Positions 34,015-43,294 of a stretch of DNA of 54,032 bases are shown here, piece by piece; positions within the stretch are counted from its first letter, which is position 1, and every line of letters begins with the position of its first letter. The translations under genes were made by a program, and so were the position numbers. The stretch comes from Xanthobacteraceae bacterium (GTDB lineage Bacteria > Pseudomonadota > Alphaproteobacteria > Rhizobiales > Xanthobacteraceae), in contig JAIESR010000057.1 of assembly GCA_019745775.1 (NCBI GenBank), positions 1 to 54,032 of the forward strand, given 5' to 3'. A model generated the notes under the pieces. That model ran no database searches. It had not been told where the DNA came from and saw only the letters and a program-made list of their open reading frames with translations.

Positions 34015-35472
34015 CTACGCCGCTTCCGCCTTCGCCGGCTTCTCCGGCGGCGTGATCGCGCCGGATGCCTTGATCTCCGCGAGTTCCTGGGCGGAATAGC
34101 CGAGTACCGTCGTGAGGATCTCCTCGGTGTGCTCGCCGAGCAGCGGCGAACGCTTCACCTCGGTGATCGAGTCCGACATCTTCACCGGATTGCCGACGGT
34201 GAGATACTTGCCGCGGCCGGGGTGATCGACCTCGACCACGGTGCCGGTGTCGCGCAGCGACTGCTCCTCGGCGATCTCCTTCATCGACAGGATCGGGCCG
34301 ACCGGGATGTCGTGCTCGTTGCAGATGTTCATGACCTCGAACTTGGTCTTGGTCTTGGTCCACTCCTCGATGGTGTCGAAGATGTGCCGCAGCCGCGGCA
34401 GCCGCGCCGGCGGCGTGGCGTAGTCCGGGTCGGTCTTCCACTCCGGCTTGCCGATGAGGTCGCAGATCGGCCCCCATACCGGCGCCTGGGTGATGAAGTA
34501 GATATAAGCGTCGGGATCGTCCTCCCAGCCCTTGCACTTGAGAATCCAGCCGGGCTGGCCGCCGCCGGAGTCGTTTCCGGCGCGCGGCACCGCCTTGCCG
34601 AACGCGATGCCCTCGCCGTACTGGCTGTACTCGGTGAGCGGGCCGTGCTTGAGGCGCTGCTGGTCGCGCAGTTTTACACGCGCGAGGTTCAGAACACCGT
34701 CCTGCATGGCGCAGAGAACCTTCTGGCCGCGGCCGGTGCGCTGGCGCTGGTAGAGCGCGCACATGATACCGAAGGCGAGATGCAGCCCGGTGCCCGAGTC
34801 GCCGATCTGCGCGCCGGTGACCAGCGGCGGGCCGTCGCGGAAGCCGGTGGTCGACGCCGAGCCGCCCGCGCATTGGGCGACGTTCTCGTACACCTTGCAG
34901 TCCTCGTACGGACCGGGGCCGAAGCCCTTCACCGACGCGACGATCATGCGCGGGTTGGTCTTGTGGATGTACTCCCAGGTCAGGCCCATGCGGTCGAGCG
35001 CGCCGGGCGCGAAATTCTCGACCAGCACGTCGCAATGCTTGATCAGCCGCTCGAGGATCTCCTTGCCCTTGGCGTGCTTGGAATCGATCGTGATCGAGCG
35101 CTTGTTGCCGTTGAGCATCGTAAAGTAGAGGCTGTCCTGGCCCTTCACGTCGCGGAGCTGCCCGCGGGTGATGTCGCCGACGCCGGGACGCTCGACCTTG
35201 ATGCAGTCGGCGCCCATGTAGCCGAGGAGCTGCGTGCAGGTCGGGCCTGACTGCACGTGGGTGAAATCGAGCACCTTGACGCCGTCGAGCGCCTTGCCGG
35301 CCTGGCCCCACGGCTTGCTCGAAGGCTTCGGCAGACCGTTGGCGGCCACGGTCTTCTTCGCCGGCGCCTTGGTCTTCAATTTCACGACCTTCCGGGCGGT
35401 TTTCTTCGCCGCCGCCTTGGTCTTTGGTTTCGTCTTCTTGGATTTCGTCTTCTTGGCTTTACGGGTGGCCAT
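34015..35472 (-). CDS. frc: Formyl-CoA:oxalate CoA-transferase with lysine-rich N-terminal tail
   Basis: 485-residue class III CoA-transferase that moves CoA from formyl-CoA to oxalate. From residue ~61 it follows the Oxalobacter Frc pattern closely: [53 protein letters not shown], catalytic D225 in [12 protein letters not shown] (D169 in Oxalobacter Frc), and GGGQPGW. The first ~57 residues are an added Lys/Ala/Thr-rich, histone-H1-like tail with no alternative start between it and the enzyme. GAGGGGAC precedes the ATG. Oxc is encoded upstream, supporting the oxalate role. Confidence 0.93.
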   Translation of the reverse strand: MATRKAKKTKSKKTKPKTKAAAKKTARKVVKLKTKAPAKKTVAANGLPKPSSKPWGQAGKALDGVKVLDFTHVQSGPTCTQLLGYMGADCIKVERPGVGDITRGQLRDVKGQDSLYFTMLNGNKRSITIDSKHAKGKEILERLIKHCDVLVENFAPGALDRMGLTWEYIHKTNPRMIVASVKGFGPGPYEDCKVYENVAQCAGGSASTTGFRDGPPLVTGAQIGDSGTGLHLAFGIMCALYQRQRTGRGQKVLCAMQDGVLNLARVKLRDQQRLKHGPLTEYSQYGEGIAFGKAVPRAGNDSGGGQPGWILKCKGWEDDPDAYIYFITQAPVWGPICDLIGKPEWKTDPDYATPPARLPRLRHIFDTIEEWTKTKTKFEVMNICNEHDIPVGPILSMKEIAEEQSLRDTGTVVEVDHPGRGKYLTVGNPVKMSDSITEVKRSPLLGEHTEEILTTVLGYSAQELAEIKASGAITPPEKPAKAEAA

Positions 35473-35499
35473 TGTCGTCCCCTCTGTCGCTCATCCTCA

Positions 35500-35612
35500 G
35501 TATCGTAGGGTGGGCAAAGGCGCCGAAGGCGCCGTGCCCACGAACAAGTCTCGCCTTTTGCATTCCCCGGCGGGCAACGGCGTTAAGCACCTTTTGCCCA
35601 CCCTACGAAGCT
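35500..35612. repeat. Inverted repeat between oxc and frc (GTAGGGTGGGCAAAGG type)
   Basis: Ends CGTAGGGTGGGCAAAGG (from ~35505) and CTTTTGCCCACCCTACG (to ~35609) are inverted copies with one extra T, around an inner GGCGCCGAAGGCGCC hairpin. A half copy of the same motif lies at the left edge of the window (60-76). Confidence 0.78.
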
Positions 35613-35625
35613 ACCAAGCTCCCAG

Positions 35626-37371
35626 CTACTTCTTGCGCAGCGCGCTTTGCGGATTGAGATTGCCGATGCGGCCGCTCTCGCTGCCGGCGCCCGGGTCGAT
35701 CACGGCGTTGATCAATGTCGGCTTGCCGGAGTCCATCGCCTCGTTGACGGCGCGCTTGAGTTCGTCCGGCGAGGTCGCGTTGACGCCGATGCCGCCGAAC
35801 GCCTCCATCATCTTGTCGTAGCGCGCGCCCTTCACGAACACCGTCGGCGCTGGGTCGTCGCTCACCTTGTTGACGTCGGTGCCGCGGTAGATCCCGTCAT
35901 TGTTGAAGATGACGATACAGACCGGCAGCTTGTAGCGGCAGATCGTCTCCACCTCCATGCCGGAGAAGCCGAACGCCGAGTCGCCTTCGATCGCGAGCAC
36001 CGGCTTGCCGGTCTCGACTGCGGCGGCGATCGCCTGGCCCATGCCGATGCCCATGATGCCCCAAGTGCCGACGTCGAGGCGCTTGCGCGGCTTGTACATG
36101 TCGATGATGCCGCGCGCGAGGTCGAGCGTGTTGGCGCCCTCATTGACCAGGATGGCGTCGGGCCGCTCCTTGATGATCGTGCGAAGCACGCCGAGGGCGC
36201 CATGGTAGTCCATCGGCACGTTGTTGTTCATCAGCCGCGGCGCCATCTTGGCGATGTTTTCTTCTTTCTTCGACTTCACCGCGTTGACCCAGTCGGCCGG
36301 CGGCGCCGGCCAGTTGCCGCCCATGGCTTCGAGCAGCGCGCCGACGCAGGAGCCGATATCGCCGACGACCGGCGCGACGATCTCCACGTTCGAGTCCATC
36401 TCCTTCGGCTCGATGTCGACCTGGATGAATTTCTTCGTATGCGGCTCGCCCCAGGCCTTGCCCTTGCCGTGCGACAGGAGCCAGTTGAGCCGCGCGCCGA
36501 TCAGCATCACGACGTCGGAATCCTTGAGCACCGTCGAGCGCGCCGCGCCCGCGCACTGCGGATGCAGGTCGGGCAGCAGGCCCTTGGCCATGCTCATCGG
36601 CAGGAACGGCGCGCCACTCTTTTCGACGAAAGCGCGGATCGCGTCGTCGGCCTGCGCATAGGCGGCGCCCTTGCCGAGAATGATCAATGGCCGCTTGGCA
36701 CCCTTGAGCACGTCGAGCGCGCGCTTGATCGCGTTCGGCGCCGGGATCTGCGCCGGCGCCGCGTCGATGACCTTGACCAGCGACTTCTGGCCCGCCGCGG
36801 CGTCCATCACCTGGCCGAACAGCTTCGCCGGCAGGTCGAGATACACGCCGCCCGGGCGGCCCGACACCGCCGCGCGGATCGCGCGCGCGACGCCGATGCC
36901 GATGTCGGCGGCGTGCAGCACGCGGTACGCGGCCTTGCAGAGCGGCTTGGCGATCGCGAGCTGGTCCATCTCCTCGTAGTCGCCCTGCTGGAGGTCGACG
37001 ATCTCGCGCTCGGACGAGCCGGAGATCAGGATCATCGGGAAGCAGTTAGTGGTGGCGTGGGCGAGCGCGGTGAGGCCGTTGAGGAAGCCGGGCGCCGACA
37101 CCGTGAGGCAGACGCCGGGCTTCTTGGTGAGGAAGCCGGCGATCGCGGCGGCGTAGCCGGCGTTCTGCTCGTGGCGGAACGACAGCACGCGGATGCCGGC
37201 GGCCTGCGCCATGCGGCCGAAATCCGTGATCGGGATGCCGGGCACGCCGTAGATGGTGTTGAGGCCGTTGAGCTTGAGCGCGTCGATGATGAGGTGAAAG
37301 CCGTCGGTCAGCTCTCGCTCGGCTTCGGCTGCCGCGTCGGGCGCCTTGCTCTTTACTGCTGCGTCAGCCAT
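35626..37371 (-). CDS. oxc: Oxalyl-CoA decarboxylase
   Basis: 581-residue thiamine-diphosphate enzyme converting oxalyl-CoA to formyl-CoA and CO2. The cofactor-activating Glu is E68 in [13 protein letters not shown]. The C-terminal ThDP/Mg motif starts [20 protein letters not shown] and ends FNNDGIYRG. The overall pattern ([20 protein letters not shown] start, [21 protein letters not shown]) matches Oxc rather than glyoxylate carboligase or acetolactate synthase. GGGAGG precedes the ATG at 37371. It follows the GntR regulator by 20 bp and precedes frc, its obligate partner. Confidence 0.96.
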   Translation of the reverse strand: MADAAVKSKAPDAAAEAERELTDGFHLIIDALKLNGLNTIYGVPGIPITDFGRMAQAAGIRVLSFRHEQNAGYAAAIAGFLTKKPGVCLTVSAPGFLNGLTALAHATTNCFPMILISGSSEREIVDLQQGDYEEMDQLAIAKPLCKAAYRVLHAADIGIGVARAIRAAVSGRPGGVYLDLPAKLFGQVMDAAAGQKSLVKVIDAAPAQIPAPNAIKRALDVLKGAKRPLIILGKGAAYAQADDAIRAFVEKSGAPFLPMSMAKGLLPDLHPQCAGAARSTVLKDSDVVMLIGARLNWLLSHGKGKAWGEPHTKKFIQVDIEPKEMDSNVEIVAPVVGDIGSCVGALLEAMGGNWPAPPADWVNAVKSKKEENIAKMAPRLMNNNVPMDYHGALGVLRTIIKERPDAILVNEGANTLDLARGIIDMYKPRKRLDVGTWGIMGIGMGQAIAAAVETGKPVLAIEGDSAFGFSGMEVETICRYKLPVCIVIFNNDGIYRGTDVNKVSDDPAPTVFVKGARYDKMMEAFGGIGVNATSPDELKRAVNEAMDSGKPTLINAVIDPGAGSESGRIGNLNPQSALRKK

Positions 37372-37391
37372 GGGAACCTCCCGTTTCTTCT

Positions 37392-38129
37392 TCAGTCGAG
37401 ATAATCGGCGTACTTGGCGACGTGGTCGGCCAGGCCGAGCGCATGATCGCGCACCAGCGTCTCGGCGCGCGTGGTGTCGCGCGCCTCCAGCGCCTCGATG
37501 ATGTGCATGTGATCGCGGATCGAGCGGTCGGCGCGATCCTTCTCGCCGATGGTCTTGCGGCGGATCATGCGCATGTGGGTGAACAGGTTCTCCGCCAGAT
37601 CGATCAGCACGCCGTTGCCGCTCATGCGGATGATGGCCTGGTGGAATTCGATGTTGGCTTCCGAGTACTCGTCGAGATGGGCGCGTAGCTGGCCGTTCTC
37701 GAAGATCGTGAACATGCGCCGCAACGAGGCGATGTCGTCGTCGCTGGCGTTCTCAGTGATCAGGCGGGCGGCCATGCTTTCGAGCGCGGCCCAGGCGGTG
37801 ATCATCTCGATCACCTCGGCCTTGGTCTTACGCACCACGTAGATGCCGCGGCGCGGCACCGCGCGCACGAACCCCTCGCGCTCGAGCTGCGCCATTGCCT
37901 CGCGCACCGGTGTGCGGCTGATGCCGAAGTCGCGCGCGAGCCGGCGCTCGTCGAGGCGGATGTCGACGCGGCTGTGGTAGACGTCCATGGAGACGATGAC
38001 GTCTTTGAGCGCCGCGTAGGCCTTATTCTTGAAGCTTGCGGGCGTATCGATCGGTGCTACCGCGACCCGAAGAGCGCCGTCGGTCGCTTCGTCGCGTTCA
38101 CGGCGCCGGGCACTATCACTTCCATTCAT
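37392..38129 (-). CDS. GntR-family (FCD domain) regulator of the oxalate operon
   Basis: 245-residue regulator with an N-terminal winged helix (~35-100, [25 protein letters not shown] as the DNA-binding core) and an all-helical FCD ligand domain (~105-235) with the His-containing metal site pattern ([12 protein letters not shown], later [14 protein letters not shown]). Its gene immediately precedes oxc, and a 17-bp palindrome lies 20 bp upstream of its start, implying self-regulation and control of oxc-frc. The effector could be oxalate, oxalyl-CoA or formate. Confidence 0.93.
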   Translation of the reverse strand: MNGSDSARRRERDEATDGALRVAVAPIDTPASFKNKAYAALKDVIVSMDVYHSRVDIRLDERRLARDFGISRTPVREAMAQLEREGFVRAVPRRGIYVVRKTKAEVIEMITAWAALESMAARLITENASDDDIASLRRMFTIFENGQLRAHLDEYSEANIEFHQAIIRMSGNGVLIDLAENLFTHMRMIRRKTIGEKDRADRSIRDHMHIIEALEARDTTRAETLVRDHALGLADHVAKYADYLD

Positions 38130-38148
38130 GTCGCCACCATCGAATTTA

Positions 38149-38165
38149 TGGTATACAGTATTCCA
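38149..38165. promoter_or_regulatory. GntR/FCD-type operator
   Basis: The 17-bp sequence TGGTATACAGTATTCCA is a near-perfect palindrome (one mismatch across the central A), the form expected for FCD-type GntR proteins. It lies in the 128-bp gap between tctA and the gntR gene, 20 bp before the regulator's start, inside an AT-rich stretch suited to a promoter. Confidence 0.8.
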
Positions 38166-38257
38166 GCTAGCGCATTGGCACGCAATAACAAAAGCGAGGC
38201 CAATCCTCCTCGTGTGTTTGCCGACCAGCGATCAAAGCCGAGGCCGGCGTTCTTGGA

Positions 38258-39760
38258 TCAGACCGCCGGGCGCGGGCGGAGCCGCGCCATGCCGTTCTGA
38301 ATGATCGGCCAGAACAGCGCAATCAGGCCAAGCAGCATGATCGAGCCGACCAGGCCGTTCGACCAGAAGACCGTCAGGCTGCCTTGCGATCCCAGCAGCG
38401 CCTGCCGGAAAGCTTCCTCGGCCTTGTCGCCGAGCACCAAGGCCAAGACGAGTGGAGCAAGAGGGTAGTCGCATTTCTTCAGCACATAGCCGAGCACGCC
38501 GAACACCATCATCATGACGACGTCGAACGGATTGTTGTGCACGGTGTAGGCGCCGATCGCGCACAGCACGAGGATGATCGGCGCGATCACCGGGAACGGG
38601 ATGCGCAGCATGGCTGCAAGCAGCGGCACGCAGGTAAGCACGATCAGCAGGCCGACGATGTTGCCGAGATACATTGAGGCGATCAGGCCCCAGACGAATT
38701 CCTTCTGCTCGACGAACAGCAGCGGACCGGGCTGCAGGCCCCAGATCAGCAGGCCGCCAAGCAGCACCGCCGCGGTCGGCGAGCCGGGCACGCCGAGCGA
38801 CAGCATCGGCAAGAGCGCCGAGGTGCCGGCGGCGTGCGCCGCGGTCTCCGGCGCCACCACGCCTTCGATCTCGCCCTTGCCGAAGTTCTTGCCGCGCGGC
38901 GACATGCGCTTGGCAATGCCGTAGCTCATGAACGAAGCGGGCGTCGCGCCGGCCGGCGTGATGCCCATCCAGCAGCCGATGATGCAGGAGCGGATCGAGG
39001 TCGCCCAGTAGCGCGGCAGCTCCATCCAGGTCTGCAGCACGACGCGCGGATTGATGGTGGCCGACTTGCCCTTGAACTGGAGACCCTCTTCCATGGTGAG
39101 CAGGATCTCGCCGATGCCGAACAGGCCGATCACCGCGATCAGGAAGTCGAAGCCGGCCAAGAGCTCGGTGGAGCCGAAGGTCAGGCGCAGCTGGCCAGTC
39201 ATCTGGTCGAGCCCGACCGCCGCGAGCGCGAAGCCGATCATCATGGCGACGACGGTCTTGGCCGGGGGTTCTTTACTGAGGCCGACGAAACTGCAGAACG
39301 CCAGGAAGTAGACGCCGAATTTCTCCGCCGCTCCGAACTGCAGGGCGAAGCGAGCAACCAGCGGCGCCACCAGCGTGATCATGACAACCGCGAACAGCGC
39401 GCCGACGAAGGACGACGTGAACGCGGCGGTGAGCGCCTCGCCGGCGCGGCCGTTCTGCGCCATCGGGTGGCCGTCGAAGGTGGTCGCCACCGACCATGGC
39501 TCGCCCGGGATATTGAACAGCACCGAGGTGATGGCGCCGCCGAACAACGCGCCCCAGTAGATGCACGAGAGCATGATGATCGCCGAAGTCGGCGACATCG
39601 AGAAGGTGAGCGGCAGCAGGATCGCGACGCCGTTGGCGCCACCGAGGCCGGGCAGGACGCCGATGATCACGCCGAGCAGAATGCCGATGATCATGACGCC
39701 GATATTGAACGGCTCCAGGACCGTCGCGAAGCCCTGCATCAAGTTGGCAATTTCTTCCAT
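38258..39760 (-). CDS. tctA: Tripartite tricarboxylate transporter large permease TctA
   Basis: 500-residue inner-membrane protein with about 12 hydrophobic helices. Family motifs are GVLPGLGGANGVAILLPL near the N-terminus and LGVPGSPTAAVLLGGLLIWGL in the second half, which line the substrate path. GGGAGTGAG lies before the ATG at 39760. It forms a symporter with TctB and the TctC receptor encoded just upstream; it is the only TctA in the window. Position before the oxalate genes suggests oxalate or a related dicarboxylate as cargo. Confidence 0.95.
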   Translation of the reverse strand: MEEIANLMQGFATVLEPFNIGVMIIGILLGVIIGVLPGLGGANGVAILLPLTFSMSPTSAIIMLSCIYWGALFGGAITSVLFNIPGEPWSVATTFDGHPMAQNGRAGEALTAAFTSSFVGALFAVVMITLVAPLVARFALQFGAAEKFGVYFLAFCSFVGLSKEPPAKTVVAMMIGFALAAVGLDQMTGQLRLTFGSTELLAGFDFLIAVIGLFGIGEILLTMEEGLQFKGKSATINPRVVLQTWMELPRYWATSIRSCIIGCWMGITPAGATPASFMSYGIAKRMSPRGKNFGKGEIEGVVAPETAAHAAGTSALLPMLSLGVPGSPTAAVLLGGLLIWGLQPGPLLFVEQKEFVWGLIASMYLGNIVGLLIVLTCVPLLAAMLRIPFPVIAPIILVLCAIGAYTVHNNPFDVVMMMVFGVLGYVLKKCDYPLAPLVLALVLGDKAEEAFRQALLGSQGSLTVFWSNGLVGSIMLLGLIALFWPIIQNGMARLRPRPAV

Positions 39761-39854
39761 CTCACTCCCGCCCCTGAACGCGTCTCAAGTCTTGTTTGTC
39801 TGGCGACGTGCCGCTGCTTCGCGCGGATACGCTCCTGTGCTTGGGCTTGTTGAT

Positions 39855-40364
39855 CTACAAGCCAAGCCAGTATTCGATCGGGCCCTTGGGAAGCGCGATC
39901 TGGAAGTAACGTTCGAACACGACATAGACGACGGCGGGCACGCCGAGCGCGATCGGCAGCGTGTGCAAGAGGCTGTACTTGCCGAGCCACATCATAAAGA
40001 CGGCGATCAGAAGGATCGACGAAACGTACATGCCGATGAACGGCACCAGCGCCACGTAGATCGTGGCCGGCACCACCACCGACAGCACGCGCTTGAGCTG
40101 ATCAACGCTCGCGAACAGCCCCGGCTTGATGCCGCCGAGGGTCGTCGCCTGCAAGAGGTTGTAGAGGCTCGCCACGATGATGAAGAGCGAGACATAGAAC
40201 GGGAAGAATCCGGACTTCGGACCTTCGAAACCCCAGTCGATGCCGACTTGCAGGCTGCCGATGAGGATGATGATGCCGAAGGCGAGCGTGGCGAGCGCGA
40301 CGGCGATCTCGACGCCACGTTGCGACGGCCCTGTTTCGCCGGCCGAATGCGATTGATCGGACAT
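39855..40364 (-). CDS. tctB: Tripartite tricarboxylate transporter small permease TctB
   Basis: 169-residue membrane protein with four hydrophobic helices (about 20-42, 54-73, 95-118, 125-150) and the family pattern of a first helix followed by GPKSGFFPFYVSLF. It partners TctA (94 bp downstream) and TctC (71 bp upstream). The start at 40364 gives a short polar N-terminus before helix one. Confidence 0.93.
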   Translation of the reverse strand: MSDQSHSAGETGPSQRGVEIAVALATLAFGIIILIGSLQVGIDWGFEGPKSGFFPFYVSLFIIVASLYNLLQATTLGGIKPGLFASVDQLKRVLSVVVPATIYVALVPFIGMYVSSILLIAVFMMWLGKYSLLHTLPIALGVPAVVYVVFERYFQIALPKGPIEYWLGL

Positions 40365-40435
40365 TCCTCGAACTCTCAGACGTTGCGGTCACGGCCGCCG
40401 GCGGAGCGCTCCGCCGGCGGATACTGGCGATGGCG

Positions 40436-41449
40436 TTACTTGGCGAGGAAGCCGGCTTCCTTCATGAGGTCGCGGTGGCGCTGCTCTTCCTTGGCCACCC
40501 ACTTGGCGTATTCGTCGCCGACCATGAAGCTCTGGTTGAACGCGCCATCGGCCATCAGCTTCTTCCACTCGGGCGTTTCGCGCACCTTCTTGAACAATTC
40601 GACGTAGTAGTTGACCTGCTCGGGTGTTGCGCCGGGCGACATGAAGATGCCGCGCAGCATCAGGTAGTCGAGGTTGAGGCCTTGCGAGATACAGGTGGGA
40701 ATCGACGCCCACGACAGATTGTCGACGATGGTCTCCTTGTAGGGCAGCACCGCGTCGTCGAACACGCATAGCGGCCGTACCTTGCCACCGCGCCACTGCG
40801 CCACGGCTTCGATCGGATTGTTGACGGTGGAGTTGACGTGGTTGCCGACGAGCTGGACGGCCACTTCGCCGCCGCCACGGAACGGGATGTAGGTGAACTT
40901 CACGCCCGTCGACTTCTCGATCGCGACCGTGATGATCTGGTCTTCCTGGCGCGAGCCGGTGCCACCCATCTTGAACTGGCCGGGCGGCGCGTTTTTGATC
41001 GCGGCGACGTAGTCCTTCACCGACTTATAGGGCGTCTCCGCATTCACCCAGAGCACGAACTCGTCGAGCGCCAGCATCGCGACCGGGGTCAGGTCCTTCC
41101 AATTGAAGGGAATGCCGGTTGCGAGCGGCGTGGTGAACAGGTTCGACAGCGTGATGATGATCTTATGCGGGTTGTTGCGCGAAGCCTTGACGTCGAGGAA
41201 GCCCTCGCCGCCGGCGCCGCCTGCCTTGTTGATCACCACCATCGGTGTCTTGGTGAGATTGTACTTGGTCACGATCCCCTGGATCGTGCGCGCCATCTGG
41301 TCGGCGCCGCCGCCGGTGCCGGCCGGAACGATGAACTCGATCGGCCGCGACGGTTGCCATTGGGCCTGGGCTGGCTGTGGTGTCAGCACACCAGCGACCC
41401 CAACCGCGGCCAGGGCGCCGAATGCAATGCGGGTTGTCTGTGACATCAT
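40436..41449 (-). CDS. tctC: TctC solute-binding protein of the oxalate-linked TTT system
   Basis: 337-residue periplasmic receptor; signal peptide to about residue 29 (PAQAQ), then WQPSRPIEFIVPAGTGGGADQMAR and INKAGGAGGEGFLD. AAAGGAG precedes ATG 41449. It is first in a tctC-tctB-tctA operon that runs into the GntR regulator and oxalate genes on the same strand. Among the five TctC-type proteins in the window, this is the only one with its own membrane subunits, so it is the best candidate for a dedicated importer. Confidence 0.94.
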   Translation of the reverse strand: MMSQTTRIAFGALAAVGVAGVLTPQPAQAQWQPSRPIEFIVPAGTGGGADQMARTIQGIVTKYNLTKTPMVVINKAGGAGGEGFLDVKASRNNPHKIIITLSNLFTTPLATGIPFNWKDLTPVAMLALDEFVLWVNAETPYKSVKDYVAAIKNAPPGQFKMGGTGSRQEDQIITVAIEKSTGVKFTYIPFRGGGEVAVQLVGNHVNSTVNNPIEAVAQWRGGKVRPLCVFDDAVLPYKETIVDNLSWASIPTCISQGLNLDYLMLRGIFMSPGATPEQVNYYVELFKKVRETPEWKKLMADGAFNQSFMVGDEYAKWVAKEEQRHRDLMKEAGFLAK

Positions 41450-41815
41450 TAAGCGTGCTCCTTTGTCCCCCACCGGTTTCTTTGCTTTATGGCTGCGATA
41501 GCATCGTCGGCAGAGCCGCGAAGTGTCCCGGCCGTTTTCATCGACGTTTGGGCTTATTCGGACAGCGCCCCCGGTTAGGTCCGCATTTACACAAACGGTA
41601 ATCCATAATGCCAGAGGGATTTTCGTTGGGAAGCACCCGCGATGCGCGTTGTGACGCAGACATGCGATGTTGCGGCGCATCAACAAGATCCGCCGCGATT
41701 GCCATTATGGACGGCAACTCAAGCGGAATCCGGCGTACTGCACTGCACGCGCTGCGCGCCGCGAACACAGCTTGTCCGCAGCGCCAGTAACCAAAGTCTT
41801 AGACGAGCGATGCTG
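41450..41815. other. 366-bp intergenic region, no gene recognised
   Basis: Upstream of tctC and downstream of the phytase-like gene. Short frames on the plus strand are not convincing. It must contain the tct promoter. I looked for a second copy of the TGGTATAC...GTATTCCA operator and did not see one. Confidence 0.6.
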
Positions 41816-43144
41816 TCAGCGGGCGGCGATGCCGGTCCCCCGCAGCACCACGATCTGCGTGCGGCCGCCGGCGATCCCGAAATCGTCGTCATTGATGATG
41901 GCGAGCGACCCGTTGCCGAGCAGCGCCATGCCTTCGGTTTTGCCGACGATGTCGGGGAAGTCCGCGGTGTCGAGCCGCAGCGTCTTCGGCACCGGCGTGA
42001 TCTTCGCGTCGGCGACGGCGGTCTGCTCGAGCGACGGCGCGGTCGCAGCGTCGTCCCAGCGCGTGCCGGCGATATTGGTCGCGTTGCCGAGATCGACCTC
42101 GTAGAGCTTGGTGGTCTGCTCGGTGCGCTCCAGCACCACCAGCCGGTCGAGGCCGATCGCCATCAACTCGCTGATGCGCGGATCGTTCTGCCGCTTCGAG
42201 GGATCGCGTCGGAAGGTCGAGGGGTCGTCGAGCGTGTAGACGTATTCGCCGACGACCTTCATCGACGCACGCTCGATCTTGAACAGCCGGATGTTCTTCG
42301 CCTGCTGGTAGGCCTTCACATCGGGATTGGCGAGCGCGTTCTGCGTGATGAAATAGAGGAAGTTCTCATCCGGCGAGGCCGCCATCGACTCGATGCCGCG
42401 GTTGATCGGGCGTCTGGCGAGGATTGCCGGCAGCGTGCCCTTCACGTCGTATTTCGCGCCGGCGAATTCGCCTTCGGTGCCCTGCGGCACGTGCCGGACG
42501 ATCATGCGGCCGTCAGCGGAGAAATGCGCGATCGACGGGCCGTTCTCGTCGCCGATCCAGAACGTGCCATCGGCCAGCCGCACGATGCCTTCGGCGTCGA
42601 AGCCGTTGAGCTCGCGCGGCAAGGGCTTGCCGGCGCCGTCCATCGCGTTCTCGGTGGCGGCGGTCTTGAGCGGATTGAGCATGCCCGAGAGCGGCGTGCC
42701 CTCGCGGTCCTTCAGCGTGATGACGTCGGTCACGCGGAACGTGCCGTCGTCGAGCAGCATCACGCGATAGATCGACGGCGCGTAGGACGGTGTCGGATAG
42801 ACGCGGCCGTTCTGCACGCCCTTGCAGGGCGCGAAGTCGAGGCCGCCGATCTCCTTCATCTCGCTACAGGCGATGTTGGGACCGCGGTCGCCGACCGTCC
42901 AGATCACGTTCGCCGGGTCCTTCGGGCCGCGCCACGCGCCGGAGCCGATGCCGACGGTGAGATTGAGCGTCTTGCCGCCTTCGAACGTGAAAGGACCGAT
43001 GCGCAGCAGCGTGTCGTCGCTGGTGTAGAACCTGGCCTGGATCTGTTTGAAGTTCTCCTGGGCGGTCGGTTGGACCGTGGCGGCAGCGATTGTCGCCGTT
43101 CCAAGGACGAGAGCGGCCAGGCCGCCGGTGCGCAGGGTCAGCAT
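41816..43144 (-). CDS. Secreted phytase-like/esterase-like beta-propeller protein
   Basis: 442-residue exported protein: signal peptide (~1-22), then repeated propeller strands typical of the phytase-like domain family, including TVGDRGPNIAC, NGFDAEGIVRLADGTFWIGDENGPSIAHF, GIESMAASPDENFLYFITQN and a final VGKTEGMALLGNGSLAIINDDDFG. Such proteins hydrolyse phosphate esters or are uncharacterised. ATG 43144 gives the signal peptide; the frame upstream of it is not protein-like. Confidence 0.85.
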   Translation of the reverse strand: MLTLRTGGLAALVLGTATIAAATVQPTAQENFKQIQARFYTSDDTLLRIGPFTFEGGKTLNLTVGIGSGAWRGPKDPANVIWTVGDRGPNIACSEMKEIGGLDFAPCKGVQNGRVYPTPSYAPSIYRVMLLDDGTFRVTDVITLKDREGTPLSGMLNPLKTAATENAMDGAGKPLPRELNGFDAEGIVRLADGTFWIGDENGPSIAHFSADGRMIVRHVPQGTEGEFAGAKYDVKGTLPAILARRPINRGIESMAASPDENFLYFITQNALANPDVKAYQQAKNIRLFKIERASMKVVGEYVYTLDDPSTFRRDPSKRQNDPRISELMAIGLDRLVVLERTEQTTKLYEVDLGNATNIAGTRWDDAATAPSLEQTAVADAKITPVPKTLRLDTADFPDIVGKTEGMALLGNGSLAIINDDDFGIAGGRTQIVVLRGTGIAAR

Positions 43145-43294
43145 CGAAACCTCGTGAAAATGAGCCGTCGAGGGACGATAGACGCGCGCAAACAACGCAT
43201 CGATGACAGCCGCATGACGGTTTGGCGACAGGTGGACAAGGCCTTGATGCGTCAGTAGCCTTTTGCCCGGTCCCACCAAGAAACGCGAGAAACA

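Noticed and set aside
34015-35472. Chance upstream extension of frc (tail not translated)
   Set aside because: The ATG at 35472 has a strong GAGGGGAC site and no alternative start exists nearer the enzyme core, so the tail is kept in the annotation.
35647-37404. 585-codon open frame antisense to oxc
   Set aside because: Translation is low in complexity (His/Arg/Asp/Val-rich) and overlaps a confident oxalyl-CoA decarboxylase.
41450-41815. Short plus-strand gene before the phytase-like gene
   Set aside because: Frames are short, Cys/Arg-rich, lack a ribosome-binding site and resemble no family.
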